Positions 43,473-51,963 of a stretch of DNA of 64,000 bases are shown here, piece by piece. The notes under the pieces are model-generated. The model ran no database searches. It was not told where the DNA came from and worked only from the letters and a program-made list of their open reading frames with translations. A program made the position numbers and the translations under genes. The DNA is taken from positions 806,001 through 870,000 of the forward strand of contig JADJUS010000004.1 of the NCBI GenBank assembly GCA_016716905.1, read 5' to 3'. Every line of letters begins with the position of its first letter. The first letter of the stretch is position 1. The stretch is from Acidobacteriota bacterium. GTDB lineage: Bacteria > Acidobacteriota > Vicinamibacteria > Vicinamibacterales > SCN-69-37.

Positions 43473-45275
43473 GTGGATTTGCACCTGATTCCTGGGGCCG
43501 TCGCGTCGATTGGCGAACGGGAGGCGATTGACGCGGCCATAGGGTCGGCGGCTGCGGCCAGGCATCTGCTGCTGCCGGCCCTGCACGCAACCCAGGCCCG
43601 CGTGGGCTGGATCAGCCCGGGCGCACTCAATCACATCTGCTCTCGACTTTCGGTGCCGCCGGCCGAAGCGTTCGGCGTCGCGTCGTTCTACGCGATGTTC
43701 GCGACGAAGCGGCGCGCGCCGCGGACGGTGCATGTGTGCGACGACATCGCGTGCCGCATCAAAGGCGCCGAGGGTCTCTGCCGATCGCTTGAACAGAAGT
43801 TCGGCGCGCCGGGACAGGATGCCAACGGCCTGAATGGAGCCGCCACCTGGGTGCGCAGCCCCTGTCTCGGTCTTTGCGAACAGGCCCCCGCCGCGCTGGT
43901 GCAACGCGCGGGTGATGCGCGGGGCGACGAGGCGATGGCGCACGTGACTTTTGAGGATGTGGTGTGGGCCGTCGAGACCGGCGCCGCCCGGGCGGCGCAA
44001 CAGACCATCGCGCCGCAGACCGAGGAGCCGCGCGACCCCGCGTTGCGCCTGCTTCGACGCGTCGGCGTAGCTGACCCATCAAGCCTCGACGACTACCGCG
44101 CGCACGGAGGGTATGTCGCGCTGCGGAAGGCGCTGGCCCTTGGGCCCGAGCGCGTCTTGCGGGAAGTGAACGATTCGAAACTGCTGGGCCGTGGCGGCGC
44201 GGCGTTTCCCACGGGTCGCAAGTGGGAAGCGGTCGCGCGCAATCCCGCGCGGCCGCACTACCTGGTCTGCAACGCCGACGAATCGGAGCCGGGCACGTTC
44301 AAGGACCGCGTGATCATGGAGGAAGACCCATTTGCGTTGGTCGAAGCCATGACCATCGCGGGATACGCCACCGGCTGCGAGCAGGGCTACCTCTACATTC
44401 GCGGTGAGTATCCGAAGGCCACCGCACGGCTGCAACATGCGATCACGCAGGCCCGGGCCCGGGGGTGGCTCGGCGACAACATCATGGGCGAAGGCGTGCG
44501 GTTCGACATCGAACTGCGCCGCGGTGCCGGCGCCTACATCTGCGGCGAGGAAACGTCGCTGTTCAATTCCCTGGAAGGCCTGCGCGGCGAGCCACGTAAC
44601 AAGCCGCCCTTCCCTGTGAACGTCGGCCTCTTCGGCAAACCGACTGTGGTCAACAACGTCGAGACGTTTGCGAACGTGCTCGACGTGCTGGCGTATGGCG
44701 GGCCCACGTTTGCTGCGTCGGGCACGCCGGGCTCCGCGGGCACCAAGCTGTTCTGTGTCTCCGGGTGCGTCACCCGCCCAGGCCTCTACGAAGCGCCGTT
44801 CGGCATGTCGCTGCGCGACGTCATCGCGCTCGCCGGCGGTGTCGCCGACGGGCGCGCCCTCAAGGCCGTGTTGCTCGGCGGCGCCGCGGGTGTGTTTGTC
44901 ACGCCGGACGAACTGGACATGCCGCTGACGTTCGAGGGCACGCGCGCGGCCAACGCCACATTGGGGTCTGGCGTCATCATGCTGTTCGACGACCGCGTGG
45001 ACCTGGGAGACATTCTCATCCGCATCGCCTCGTTCTTCCGCGACGAATCGTGCGGCCAATGTGTGCCGTGCCGCATCGGCACCATTCGCCAGGAAGAAGC
45101 GCTGCATCGTCTCGTGGCTGCGCGCACGAAGGGCGCAGATGCCGCGGGCCGCGAAGTCGGCCTCATCAATGACCTGGCGATGGTCATGCGCGATGCGTCC
45201 ATCTGCGGCCTCGGGCAAACAGCCGCCAGCGCCGTGCAGAGTGCGCTGCAGAAATTCGATGTGGGAGCCCACTGA
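43473..45275 (+). CDS. NADH-binding diaphorase, NuoE-NuoF fusion (formate dehydrogenase beta/gamma)
   Basis: About 600 residues from GTG 43473, one base after the fdhA stop. Residues 25-160 are a thioredoxin-like [2Fe-2S] domain (CDDIAC and PCLGLC, the NuoE cysteine pairs). Residues 190-600 are NuoF: FMN site GRGGAAFPTGRKWEAV, NADESEPGTFKDRV, NADH site GAGAYICGEETSLFNS, SLBB domain, and the [4Fe-4S] motif ESCGQCVPCRIGT. The C-terminus overlaps the next gene (TGATG at 45273-45277). Accepts electrons from the formate-oxidising subunit and reduces NAD+. Confidence 0.9.
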   Translation: MDLHLIPGAVASIGEREAIDAAIGSAAAARHLLLPALHATQARVGWISPGALNHICSRLSVPPAEAFGVASFYAMFATKRRAPRTVHVCDDIACRIKGAEGLCRSLEQKFGAPGQDANGLNGAATWVRSPCLGLCEQAPAALVQRAGDARGDEAMAHVTFEDVVWAVETGAARAAQQTIAPQTEEPRDPALRLLRRVGVADPSSLDDYRAHGGYVALRKALALGPERVLREVNDSKLLGRGGAAFPTGRKWEAVARNPARPHYLVCNADESEPGTFKDRVIMEEDPFALVEAMTIAGYATGCEQGYLYIRGEYPKATARLQHAITQARARGWLGDNIMGEGVRFDIELRRGAGAYICGEETSLFNSLEGLRGEPRNKPPFPVNVGLFGKPTVVNNVETFANVLDVLAYGGPTFAASGTPGSAGTKLFCVSGCVTRPGLYEAPFGMSLRDVIALAGGVADGRALKAVLLGGAAGVFVTPDELDMPLTFEGTRAANATLGSGVIMLFDDRVDLGDILIRIASFFRDESCGQCVPCRIGTIRQEEALHRLVAARTKGADAAGREVGLINDLAMVMRDASICGLGQTAASAVQSALQKFDVGAH

Positions 45276-46153
45276 TGGAAGCCGTTCCTCTGACATTCGT
45301 GCGCGCCGTTGATCTGAAGATCGATGGCAAAGACGTGCGGGTGCCCGAAGGCACCACGCTCCTGCAGGCATGCAAGTCGGTGGGCATCGATACCCCGACG
45401 CTCTGTTACCTCGAAAACCTCACGCCGGTGAATGTGTGCCGCGTGTGTGTCGTCGAAGTGGAGAACTCGCGCGTGCTCGTGCCCGCCTGTTCGCGCGCGG
45501 CCGAGCCCGGGATGGTGGTGCACACCGACTCCGAACGCGTGCGCCACAGCCGCAAGCTGGTATTCGAACTGCTCGGCTCGTCGGTCGATCTCTCGACGGC
45601 CGACCCGAAGTTTCTCGCAGACCTGGAGCGATACGCGGCCGAGCCGGATCGGTTCGACACGGGTGACGCGCAAGGGCATGGCGCCAAAGCGACCGTGAAG
45701 CAGCCGGTCAAGATCGATAACGACCTGTACGTGCGCGACTATTCAAAGTGCGTGCTCTGCTACAAGTGCGTGGAGGCCTGCGGCACCGATGCGCAAAACA
45801 CCTTCGCGATTGCCGTCGCCGGCCGCGGCTTCAACGCGACCATTGCCACCGAGTTCGATACGCCGCTGCCTGATTCCGCATGTGTCTACTGCGGCAATTG
45901 CATCGGCGTGTGCCCGACCGGCGCGCTCATGTTCAAGTCTGAGCACGACATGCGCGAAGCCGGCACCTGGGACGAGTCCAAACAGGCCGTCACCGACACC
46001 ATCTGCCCCTACTGCGGTGTCGGCTGCACGCTGCAACTACACGTGCAGGACAACTCCATCGTGCGCGTCACCTCGCCCCACGATCACGACGTCACCGACG
46101 GCCACTTGTGCATCAAGGGCCGCTTCGGGTGGCAGTTCGTCCAGAACCGATAG
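45275..46153 (+). CDS. NuoG/HoxU-like Fe-S subunit carrying the Fe4S4 domain of FdhA
   Basis: A 292-residue ferredoxin-like protein. Residues 5-80 hold the plant-type [2Fe-2S] domain (CKSVGIDTPTLCYLEN, then CRVC and VLVPAC). Residues 145-215 hold two [4Fe-4S] clusters (SKCVLCYKCVEACG, SACVYCGNCIGVCP). Residues 240-292 are an FdhA-type Fe4S4 domain (ICPYCGVGCTLQLHV, DGHLCIKGRFGWQF). That domain normally begins the catalytic subunit and would continue straight into the sequence found at the start of fdhA. It bridges the diaphorase and the catalytic subunit. Confidence 0.85.
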   Translation: MEAVPLTFVRAVDLKIDGKDVRVPEGTTLLQACKSVGIDTPTLCYLENLTPVNVCRVCVVEVENSRVLVPACSRAAEPGMVVHTDSERVRHSRKLVFELLGSSVDLSTADPKFLADLERYAAEPDRFDTGDAQGHGAKATVKQPVKIDNDLYVRDYSKCVLCYKCVEACGTDAQNTFAIAVAGRGFNATIATEFDTPLPDSACVYCGNCIGVCPTGALMFKSEHDMREAGTWDESKQAVTDTICPYCGVGCTLQLHVQDNSIVRVTSPHDHDVTDGHLCIKGRFGWQFVQNR

Positions 46154-46159
46154 TCCACG

Positions 46160-46312
46160 CCGGACTACAGGAGACGCTGAGACACGGAGGTTTCGGTCAA
46201 GGCGTCAAACTGCTGCCTGGCGCCGTCAGCGCCAGGCGGATCCATGCAGACTGCATGAAGGATTACACTCATAGGGTTGTAACTCTGCGCCTCTGCGCCT
46301 CCTGTAATCCGT
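46160..46312. repeat. palindromic intergenic repeat (MITE/REP-like)
   Basis: The ends ggactacaggagacgctga and its imperfect complement (tctgcgcctcctgtaatcc) face each other about 150 bp apart. Inside are a perfect 9-bp stem gcctggcgc/gcgccaggc (46215-46237) and a 7-bp stem catgcag/ctgcatg (about 46243-46257). No coding potential. Looks like a short mobile or regulatory palindrome. Confidence 0.5.
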
Positions 46313-46332
46313 CGTCGTTCAAGGAGCTCCCC

Positions 46333-48009
46333 GTGCCGCCCAGTGATATCGAGATTGCCCAGAAGGCCACCATGAAACGCGTAACCGAGGTGGCCGCCGG
46401 CCTCGGTATCCCCGAAGAGAGCCTGGAGCCCTACGGGCACTTCAAGGCGAAGGTCTCCCTCGATTTTGTCGACAGCCTGAAAGACCGGCCCAATGGCCGG
46501 CTGATTCTGGTCACGGCTATCAGTCCGACGCCGGCGGGCGAAGGCAAGACCACCACGACCGTGGGCCTCGGTGATGCGCTGAACCGCATTGGCAAAAAGG
46601 CGATCATCTGCCTGCGTGAGCCGAGCCTGGGCCCGGTGTTCGGGATGAAGGGTGGCGCGGCCGGAGGCGGGCACGCGCAAATCGTGCCGATGGAGGACAT
46701 CAACCTTCACTTCACGGGAGACTTCTCGGCCATCGCGCTTGCCAACAACCTGCTGGCGGCGATGCTCGACAACCACATCCACCACGGCAACGCGCTGGGG
46801 ATCGACGTGCGGCGCATCCAGTGGAAGCGCGTTGTAGACATGAACGATCGCGCGCTCCGCCAGATCGTGGCGTCGCTCGGCGGGCCCGGCAACGGCTTCC
46901 CCCGCGAAGACGGCTTCGACATCGTCGTCGCTTCTGAAGTCATGGCCATCTTCTGCCTGGCCACGTCACTGAAGGACCTGAAGACCCGTCTCGGCAAGAT
47001 CGTGGTCGGCTACACGCGAGACCAGAAACCTGTGCTCGCCAGCGACCTGAAGGCGCATGGCGCCATGACCGTGTTGCTGCGCGACGCCCTCAAGCCCAAT
47101 CTTGTGCAGACACTCGAGAACAACCCCGCGTTCGTGCATGGCGGGCCGTTCGCCAACATCGCGCATGGGTGCAACTCGGTGGTGGCCACCACTACGGCCC
47201 TGAAGCTGGCCGACTACGTGGTGACCGAGGCCGGGTTCGGCGCGGATCTTGGCGCGGAAAAGTTCATCGACATCAAATGCCGCAAGTCGGGTCTGCGGCC
47301 CGATGCCTGCGTGATCGTCGCCACCATTCGGGCGCTGAAGTACCACGGCGGTGTGGAGCGTGCGGCGCTCGGCCAGGAAGACCTCGGCGCACTCGAACGT
47401 GGCCTGGCAAACCTCGAGCGCCATATTGACAATGTGCGCACGCACTTCGGGCTGTTGTGTATCGTGGCCATCAATCGGTTCCCGGACGACACCGACGCTG
47501 AGATCGCGAAGCTGCAGGACATCACGGCGTCCAGCGGTGTGCCAGTGGTGCTGGCCACGCACTGGGCCGATGGCGGGGCCGGGGCCGAGAATCTGGCCAA
47601 GGCCGTTGTGGCTGTGATCGACAGCACGCCGTCCGCATTCCACTTCGTCTACGAAGACGACCTGCCGCTGTGGGAGAAGATGAAGGCCATTGCGACGAAG
47701 ATCTATGGCGCCGCTGACGTGTCGGCCGACGCCAAGGTGCGCGGGCAGATTCGCAAGTTGCAGGAGGACGGTTACGGGCACTACCCCGTGTGCGTGGCCA
47801 AGACCCAATATTCGTTCTCCACCGACCCCGCCCTTCGCGGAGCGCCATCGGGTCACACGGTCAACATTCGCGAAGTGCGCCTGGCCGCCGGCGCCGAATT
47901 CATCGTGATGGTCTGCGGCGACATCATGACCATGCCCGGCCTGCCCAAAGTCCCGTCGGCCGAACACATCGACCTCGACGACAACGGCAAGGTCGTCGGC
48001 TTGTTCTGA
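46333..48009 (+). CDS. fhs: formate-tetrahydrofolate ligase
   Basis: A 558-residue enzyme from GTG 46333, with aaggag at 46321-46326; the longer frame runs through the palindromic repeat. P-loop PTPAGEGKTTTTVGLGDAL, then LREPSLGPVFGMKGGAAGGG, and ANIAHGCNSVVATTTALKLAD are invariant FTHFS motifs. ATP + formate + THF gives 10-formyl-THF. With the upstream formate dehydrogenase it forms a CO2-formate-formyl-THF path, the first steps of the methyl branch of the Wood-Ljungdahl or reductive glycine pathway, although later genes are not in the window. Confidence 0.93.
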   Translation: MPPSDIEIAQKATMKRVTEVAAGLGIPEESLEPYGHFKAKVSLDFVDSLKDRPNGRLILVTAISPTPAGEGKTTTTVGLGDALNRIGKKAIICLREPSLGPVFGMKGGAAGGGHAQIVPMEDINLHFTGDFSAIALANNLLAAMLDNHIHHGNALGIDVRRIQWKRVVDMNDRALRQIVASLGGPGNGFPREDGFDIVVASEVMAIFCLATSLKDLKTRLGKIVVGYTRDQKPVLASDLKAHGAMTVLLRDALKPNLVQTLENNPAFVHGGPFANIAHGCNSVVATTTALKLADYVVTEAGFGADLGAEKFIDIKCRKSGLRPDACVIVATIRALKYHGGVERAALGQEDLGALERGLANLERHIDNVRTHFGLLCIVAINRFPDDTDAEIAKLQDITASSGVPVVLATHWADGGAGAENLAKAVVAVIDSTPSAFHFVYEDDLPLWEKMKAIATKIYGAADVSADAKVRGQIRKLQEDGYGHYPVCVAKTQYSFSTDPALRGAPSGHTVNIREVRLAAGAEFIVMVCGDIMTMPGLPKVPSAEHIDLDDNGKVVGLF

Positions 48010-48116
48010 CACGGTAGCGACAATGAGCCATTCTTCCATTCGCTCAATGTAGACATTTCGCCACTTCGGACATTTCTGTCATTTCGCCATTGCAGGCGAT
48101 GGTCCGGCAGACCCCT

Positions 48117-48146
48117 ATGTTGCCATTCGATATATAATGGCAACAT
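48117..48146 (+). promoter_or_regulatory. palindromic operator overlapping a -10 box (PadR)
   Basis: atgttgccatt (48117-48127) and aatggcaacat (48136-48146) form a perfect 11-bp inverted repeat separated by 8 bp. A TATAAT lies at 48133-48138 inside it. PadR regulators bind such ATGT-ACAT palindromes. Binding would block transcription of padR and the permease downstream. Upstream, catttcgcca occurs twice (48052-48100 area), perhaps further sites. Confidence 0.75.
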
Positions 48147-48180
48147 TAATAGGACAGCCATCGTCCAAAGGGTGGAACGC

Positions 48181-48492
48181 ATGAAACTGAGCATGGGAGT
48201 GGTCACGGTGTTGCACGCGGTGGCCGACGGCAAACGGTTCGGGTTCGAGATCATGGACGCCACTGGGTTCACGAGCGGCACCGTGTATCCGGCGCTGGAC
48301 CGCCTTGAGGAGGAGCGCTGCCTGAAGTCGTCCTGGGAGGACGCGAAGGTGGCGCACCGGGAAGGCCGTCCGCCGCGGCGATATTTTTCCCTCACGCCCA
48401 CCGGCGCCGCCGTCCTGGGCGAGGCGATGCTGCGGTTCAAGAGCCTGCGCCCGGTGCCGTTGACCGTGACGCCAGGGAAGGCGCGTCGGTGA
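48181..48492 (+). CDS. PadR-family transcriptional regulator
   Basis: A 103-residue winged-helix protein from ATG 48181 (a GTG three codons earlier is possible). GFEIMDATGFTSGTVYPALD, RLEEERCLKSSWED and RRYFSLTPTGAAVL are the PadR recognition helix and wing. Such regulators sense aromatic or lipophilic compounds or act as autorepressors. Its TGA overlaps the GTG of the permease gene (48489-48492), and a matching operator lies just upstream, so it controls itself and the permease. Confidence 0.88.
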   Translation: MKLSMGVVTVLHAVADGKRFGFEIMDATGFTSGTVYPALDRLEEERCLKSSWEDAKVAHREGRPPRRYFSLTPTGAAVLGEAMLRFKSLRPVPLTVTPGKARR

Positions 48493-51146
48493 CCACCGTC
48501 AGCCTGCGGCTTTCCCTGCTGTGTGTGGCGCTTGCGGCTCCGATGGTGCCGGCGTCACACCGCGCCGCCTGGCGACGGCAGTGGGAAGCCGATTTGCGCC
48601 ACCAATCGGCGTTCCTGCGTGAGCACGGCCGGGGATGGAAGGGGCTGGACCTGTGGTCCCGCGCGCTGGGCACAGTGCCGCATGCGTGCGTTCTCAGAAT
48701 ACGGAGTTGGAGCATGCCGACAGTGTTTGCGGATATCCGGTACGGGACGCGTAGCCTGCTCAAGCAGCCGGGCTTTGCACTGGTGGCGATCTTGTTGCTC
48801 GGACTGGGCATCGGCGCCACCACCACCATCTTCAGCTGGGTCGAAGGCTTCGTGCTTCGCCCGCTACCCGGCGCGGCGAATGCGGATCGTGTGGTGGCGG
48901 TGCTCGGCACCACGCGGACACGCCGCGACATCAGCGTGTCGTACCCGAACTTCGCCGACATGCGCGATCAGAAGCCCGACAGCATTGCGGCCATGTTTGC
49001 CGGCCGGCTGGTGGCCCTCACGATTCGCGACGACCGCGACGCCTCGCGTGCCTGGGGCGAGCTGGTCAGCGGCGAGTTCTTTGACGTGCTCGGCGTCAGT
49101 CCCGCCCAGGGCCGCGTACTGTCGAGAGAGGACGACCGCGTGCCGGGCGGCCATCCGGTGGTGGTGCTCAGTCACGCGTTCTGGCAGCGCCAGTTCGCCG
49201 GCCGGGCCGACATTATCGGCCGTCCGTTGACCATCAACGGCAAGATCTTCAGCGTCATCGGTGTGACGCCGCCTGACTTCAGCGGATCGTCGGCCGGGAT
49301 GCGCATCGATTTGTGGCTGCCGATGATGATGCAGGCGACGGTCTTGTCGGGCGACCGGCTCAATGCCCGTGGTGATGCATGGTTACAAGTGCGGGCGCGT
49401 CTGGCTCCGGAGGCCACCATCGAACAGGCGCAGGCCGGCCTGTCGGCAGTCGCGGCGCGCCTGGCTGCGTCGTACCCGGGCCCCAACACCGATCGCGGCG
49501 TGGCCCTGTATCCGCTCTGGTCTGCTCCAGGCACCGCCGCCAGCATTCTTGGGCCAATCCTCGGCGTGCTGTTCGCCCTGGTCGCCATCGTGCTGTTGAT
49601 TGTCTGCGCCAATTTGGCCAGTCTGATGCTGGCTCGGGCCGCGGGTCGCGAGCGTGAAATTGCCGTCCGTCTGGCTCTCGGCGCCAGCCGTGTCCGCATC
49701 GTCCGTCAACTTCTTACTGAGAGTGTGGTGCTCGCCGTGGCAGGAGGTGCCGTCGGCCTCTTGCTGGCCGTGTGGGCGAGCCAGTTGTTTGGCGCGTTCA
49801 TACCACCGACGCCGCAACCCATTACCGGCGAGGTGATCCTGGGCGCGCGCGTGCCGATGTTCGGTCTGGCGCTTGCGCTCGTCACCACCGTGTTTTTCGG
49901 ATTGGCGCCGGCGCTGCAATCGACGCGACCGCGACTGGTCCCCGCCCTCAAGGACACCAAGGGGTCGATCGGCGGGCCACGGCGCACACGTCTGCGCAGT
50001 TCACTTGTCGTGGCGCAGGTGGCCATGTCGATGGTGCTGCTCATCGGCGCCGGTCTGTTCGTGCGCACTCTTCAGCAGTCGCAACGCGCCGATGTGGGTT
50101 TCGACCTCGAACAGGGTCTGTTTGCCTCCCTCGATCTGCTGCCTGCCGGATACGAGGCCACCACTGGAACCGCGTTTTACAAGAAGCTGATCGATCAGGT
50201 CCTGACCGTTCCCGGCGTCACCGCGGCAGGGCTGGCGAGAGACATCCCGCTCAAGCTCGGTGGGGGTAGTGATACATCCGGGGACATCGAAGGCTACGTG
50301 CCCGCCAAGGATGAGGAGATCACTCTTTACTACGATCGCGTGAGCCCGGGTTTCCTGCCTGCGCTTGGCGTTCCACTGGTCGAGGGACGAGGATTCACCG
50401 ACCAGGATGACGCGGCTCATCCCAATGTCGTGATGATCAACGAGACGATGGCAAAGCGGTACTGGAAGACGCGTCCGGCCGTGGGCGGGCGCCTGCATCT
50501 GGGCGAGTGGTACACCGTGGTCGGCATCGTCAAGGACGTGAAATACACCACGCTCAACGCCGACCCTGTGGCATTTGTGTACCTTCCGCTGTACGCCGCG
50601 TATCGACCCGATACGACGTTGCTCGTGCGGACAGCTGGTGAGCCGGCGGCGGTGATCGGTGCGCTGCGCTCGGCCGTGAGCGGACTGGACGCTGACCTGC
50701 CACTGTTCGACGTGCGGACGGCAGCCGAGCAGCGGCAGGTGGTGACGTTCATTCCGGCGCTCGCAGCGTCGTTGCTTGGCGCATTCGGTGTGGTGGCGCT
50801 CCTGCTGGCGACAGTGGGTCTTTACGGGCTGCTGGCGTATTCAGTGAGCCAGCGGACGTCTGAGATCGGTGTGCGCATGGCGCTCGGTGCCCAGCAGGGA
50901 GACATCCTCCGCCTGGTGGGCCGCCATGGAATTGTGCTGACGGTCATCGGTGGTGCGATCGGACTCGTCCTGGCGCTGATTGTGATGCCACTCGCGAGCA
51001 GCCAGCTCGTCGGCGTAGGCGCCCGCGACGGTCTGACGTATCTCATCGCCGCGGTTTGCCTCACAGTGGGCGCCGCGGCGGCCAGCTACTTCCCGGCTCG
51101 CCGTGCGGCGCAGACCGACCCCCTGCGCGCGCTGCACTACGACTAA
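48489..51146 (+). CDS. FtsX-like permease with N-terminal prefix (ADOP type)
   Basis: An 885-residue permease. An N-terminal soluble prefix (WRRQWEADLRHQSAFL) precedes the first helix; two MacB-type periplasmic core domains (first: NADRVVAVLGTTRTRRDISV, second: RVSPGFLPALGVPLVEGRGF) and FtsX domains (ARAAGREREIAVRLALGASR; SQRTSEIGVRMALGAQQGD) follow. Acidobacterial duplicated orphan permeases lack an adjacent ATPase, and none is present here. Cognate ATPase and substrate are unknown. Co-transcribed with padR. Confidence 0.88.
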   Translation: MTTVSLRLSLLCVALAAPMVPASHRAAWRRQWEADLRHQSAFLREHGRGWKGLDLWSRALGTVPHACVLRIRSWSMPTVFADIRYGTRSLLKQPGFALVAILLLGLGIGATTTIFSWVEGFVLRPLPGAANADRVVAVLGTTRTRRDISVSYPNFADMRDQKPDSIAAMFAGRLVALTIRDDRDASRAWGELVSGEFFDVLGVSPAQGRVLSREDDRVPGGHPVVVLSHAFWQRQFAGRADIIGRPLTINGKIFSVIGVTPPDFSGSSAGMRIDLWLPMMMQATVLSGDRLNARGDAWLQVRARLAPEATIEQAQAGLSAVAARLAASYPGPNTDRGVALYPLWSAPGTAASILGPILGVLFALVAIVLLIVCANLASLMLARAAGREREIAVRLALGASRVRIVRQLLTESVVLAVAGGAVGLLLAVWASQLFGAFIPPTPQPITGEVILGARVPMFGLALALVTTVFFGLAPALQSTRPRLVPALKDTKGSIGGPRRTRLRSSLVVAQVAMSMVLLIGAGLFVRTLQQSQRADVGFDLEQGLFASLDLLPAGYEATTGTAFYKKLIDQVLTVPGVTAAGLARDIPLKLGGGSDTSGDIEGYVPAKDEEITLYYDRVSPGFLPALGVPLVEGRGFTDQDDAAHPNVVMINETMAKRYWKTRPAVGGRLHLGEWYTVVGIVKDVKYTTLNADPVAFVYLPLYAAYRPDTTLLVRTAGEPAAVIGALRSAVSGLDADLPLFDVRTAAEQRQVVTFIPALAASLLGAFGVVALLLATVGLYGLLAYSVSQRTSEIGVRMALGAQQGDILRLVGRHGIVLTVIGGAIGLVLALIVMPLASSQLVGVGARDGLTYLIAAVCLTVGAAAASYFPARRAAQTDPLRALHYD

Positions 51147-51155
51147 GGCTTTCTA

Positions 51156-51379
51156 CCATGAAGAGCATGAAGCTCCATGAAGGGCGCGGGGTTGGGTGCC
51201 GCCTGCGGCGGCATGCACGAGTGGAGGGCCGTCACAAATGAACGCACCGGCCGTTGCTTGCGGTGTGTTCATTTGTGACGGCCCTCCACTCGAGCAGCCC
51301 GGCGGAGCCGGGCCCCCAACCCCGCGCCTTCTGACAGCCCCTTCAACCTTCCTTCATGGATCTTCATGGCCCTTCATGG
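51156..51379. repeat. 224-bp nested palindromic element
   Basis: The core is a near-perfect 32-bp stem (cgagtggagggccgtcacaa and on, one mismatch) around gccgttgctt. Outside it gcgcggggttggg pairs with cccaaccccgcgc, and the outermost ccatgaag-rich blocks pair across the whole unit (ccatgaagagcatgaagctc with its complement near 51355-51379). It fills the gap between the permease and terB. No ORF. Could form a cruciform, act as a strong terminator, or be a MITE. Confidence 0.75.
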
Positions 51380-51435
51380 TGAATAGAGATGAGAGAGGGT
51401 TGCTCATCGGCGTCCGCAGGTGACACGCTGTAGGG

Positions 51436-51963
51436 ATGCGTATCATTCGAGACTTGCTGGGGATGTCGTCTGAGGGCGAACGGAGTGGCGGCGACACGAT
51501 CCGGCGTATCGCCGACGAACTTGATCGCCTTGAGCCCGACCACGCCAAGTACCTCGCCTCGTTCGCGTTCATCCTGTCGCGCGTGGCCAATGCCGATCAT
51601 GAAGTGACCGCCGATGAAGTGGCCGCCATGGAAGACTTGGTGATCAAAAAGGGCGGCGTGACCGACGGCCAGGCGGCATTGGTCGTCCAGATGGCGCGCT
51701 CCCAGCAGAAGCTGTTCGGCGCGACGGACGATTTTCTGGTGACCCGCGAACTCGAGCGGGTGGCGACCTACGAGCAGAAGACGTCGCTGATCGATTGTCT
51801 CTACGCGGTGGCCGCCGTGGACGAGCGCATCTTTAACGCCGAGGCCAACGAAATCTCGCGGATTGGCCGCGAGCTGAAGGTGGACCAGGCGGACTTGTCC
51901 AACCTGCGCAGCAAGTACCGTGACTTCCTCGAAGCGCGCAAAGGCCTGACGCCTGGAGACTGA
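51436..51963 (+). CDS. TerB-family protein
   Basis: A 175-residue helical protein with the TerB signature: FILSRVANADHEVTADEVAAM and, in the second half, DCLYAVAAVDERIFNAEANE, the two acidic metal-binding repeats of tellurite-resistance TerB-like proteins. No other ter genes nearby. Soluble, cytoplasmic. Probably Ca2+/metal binding in envelope or stress contexts. The stop (51961-51963) overlaps the start region of the RluA-like gene. Confidence 0.78.
   Translation: MRIIRDLLGMSSEGERSGGDTIRRIADELDRLEPDHAKYLASFAFILSRVANADHEVTADEVAAMEDLVIKKGGVTDGQAALVVQMARSQQKLFGATDDFLVTRELERVATYEQKTSLIDCLYAVAAVDERIFNAEANEISRIGRELKVDQADLSNLRSKYRDFLEARKGLTPGD

Noticed and set aside
51436..51963. Part of a tellurite-resistance operon
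   Set aside because: No terC, terD or terZ genes are nearby; only the TerB fold is supported.
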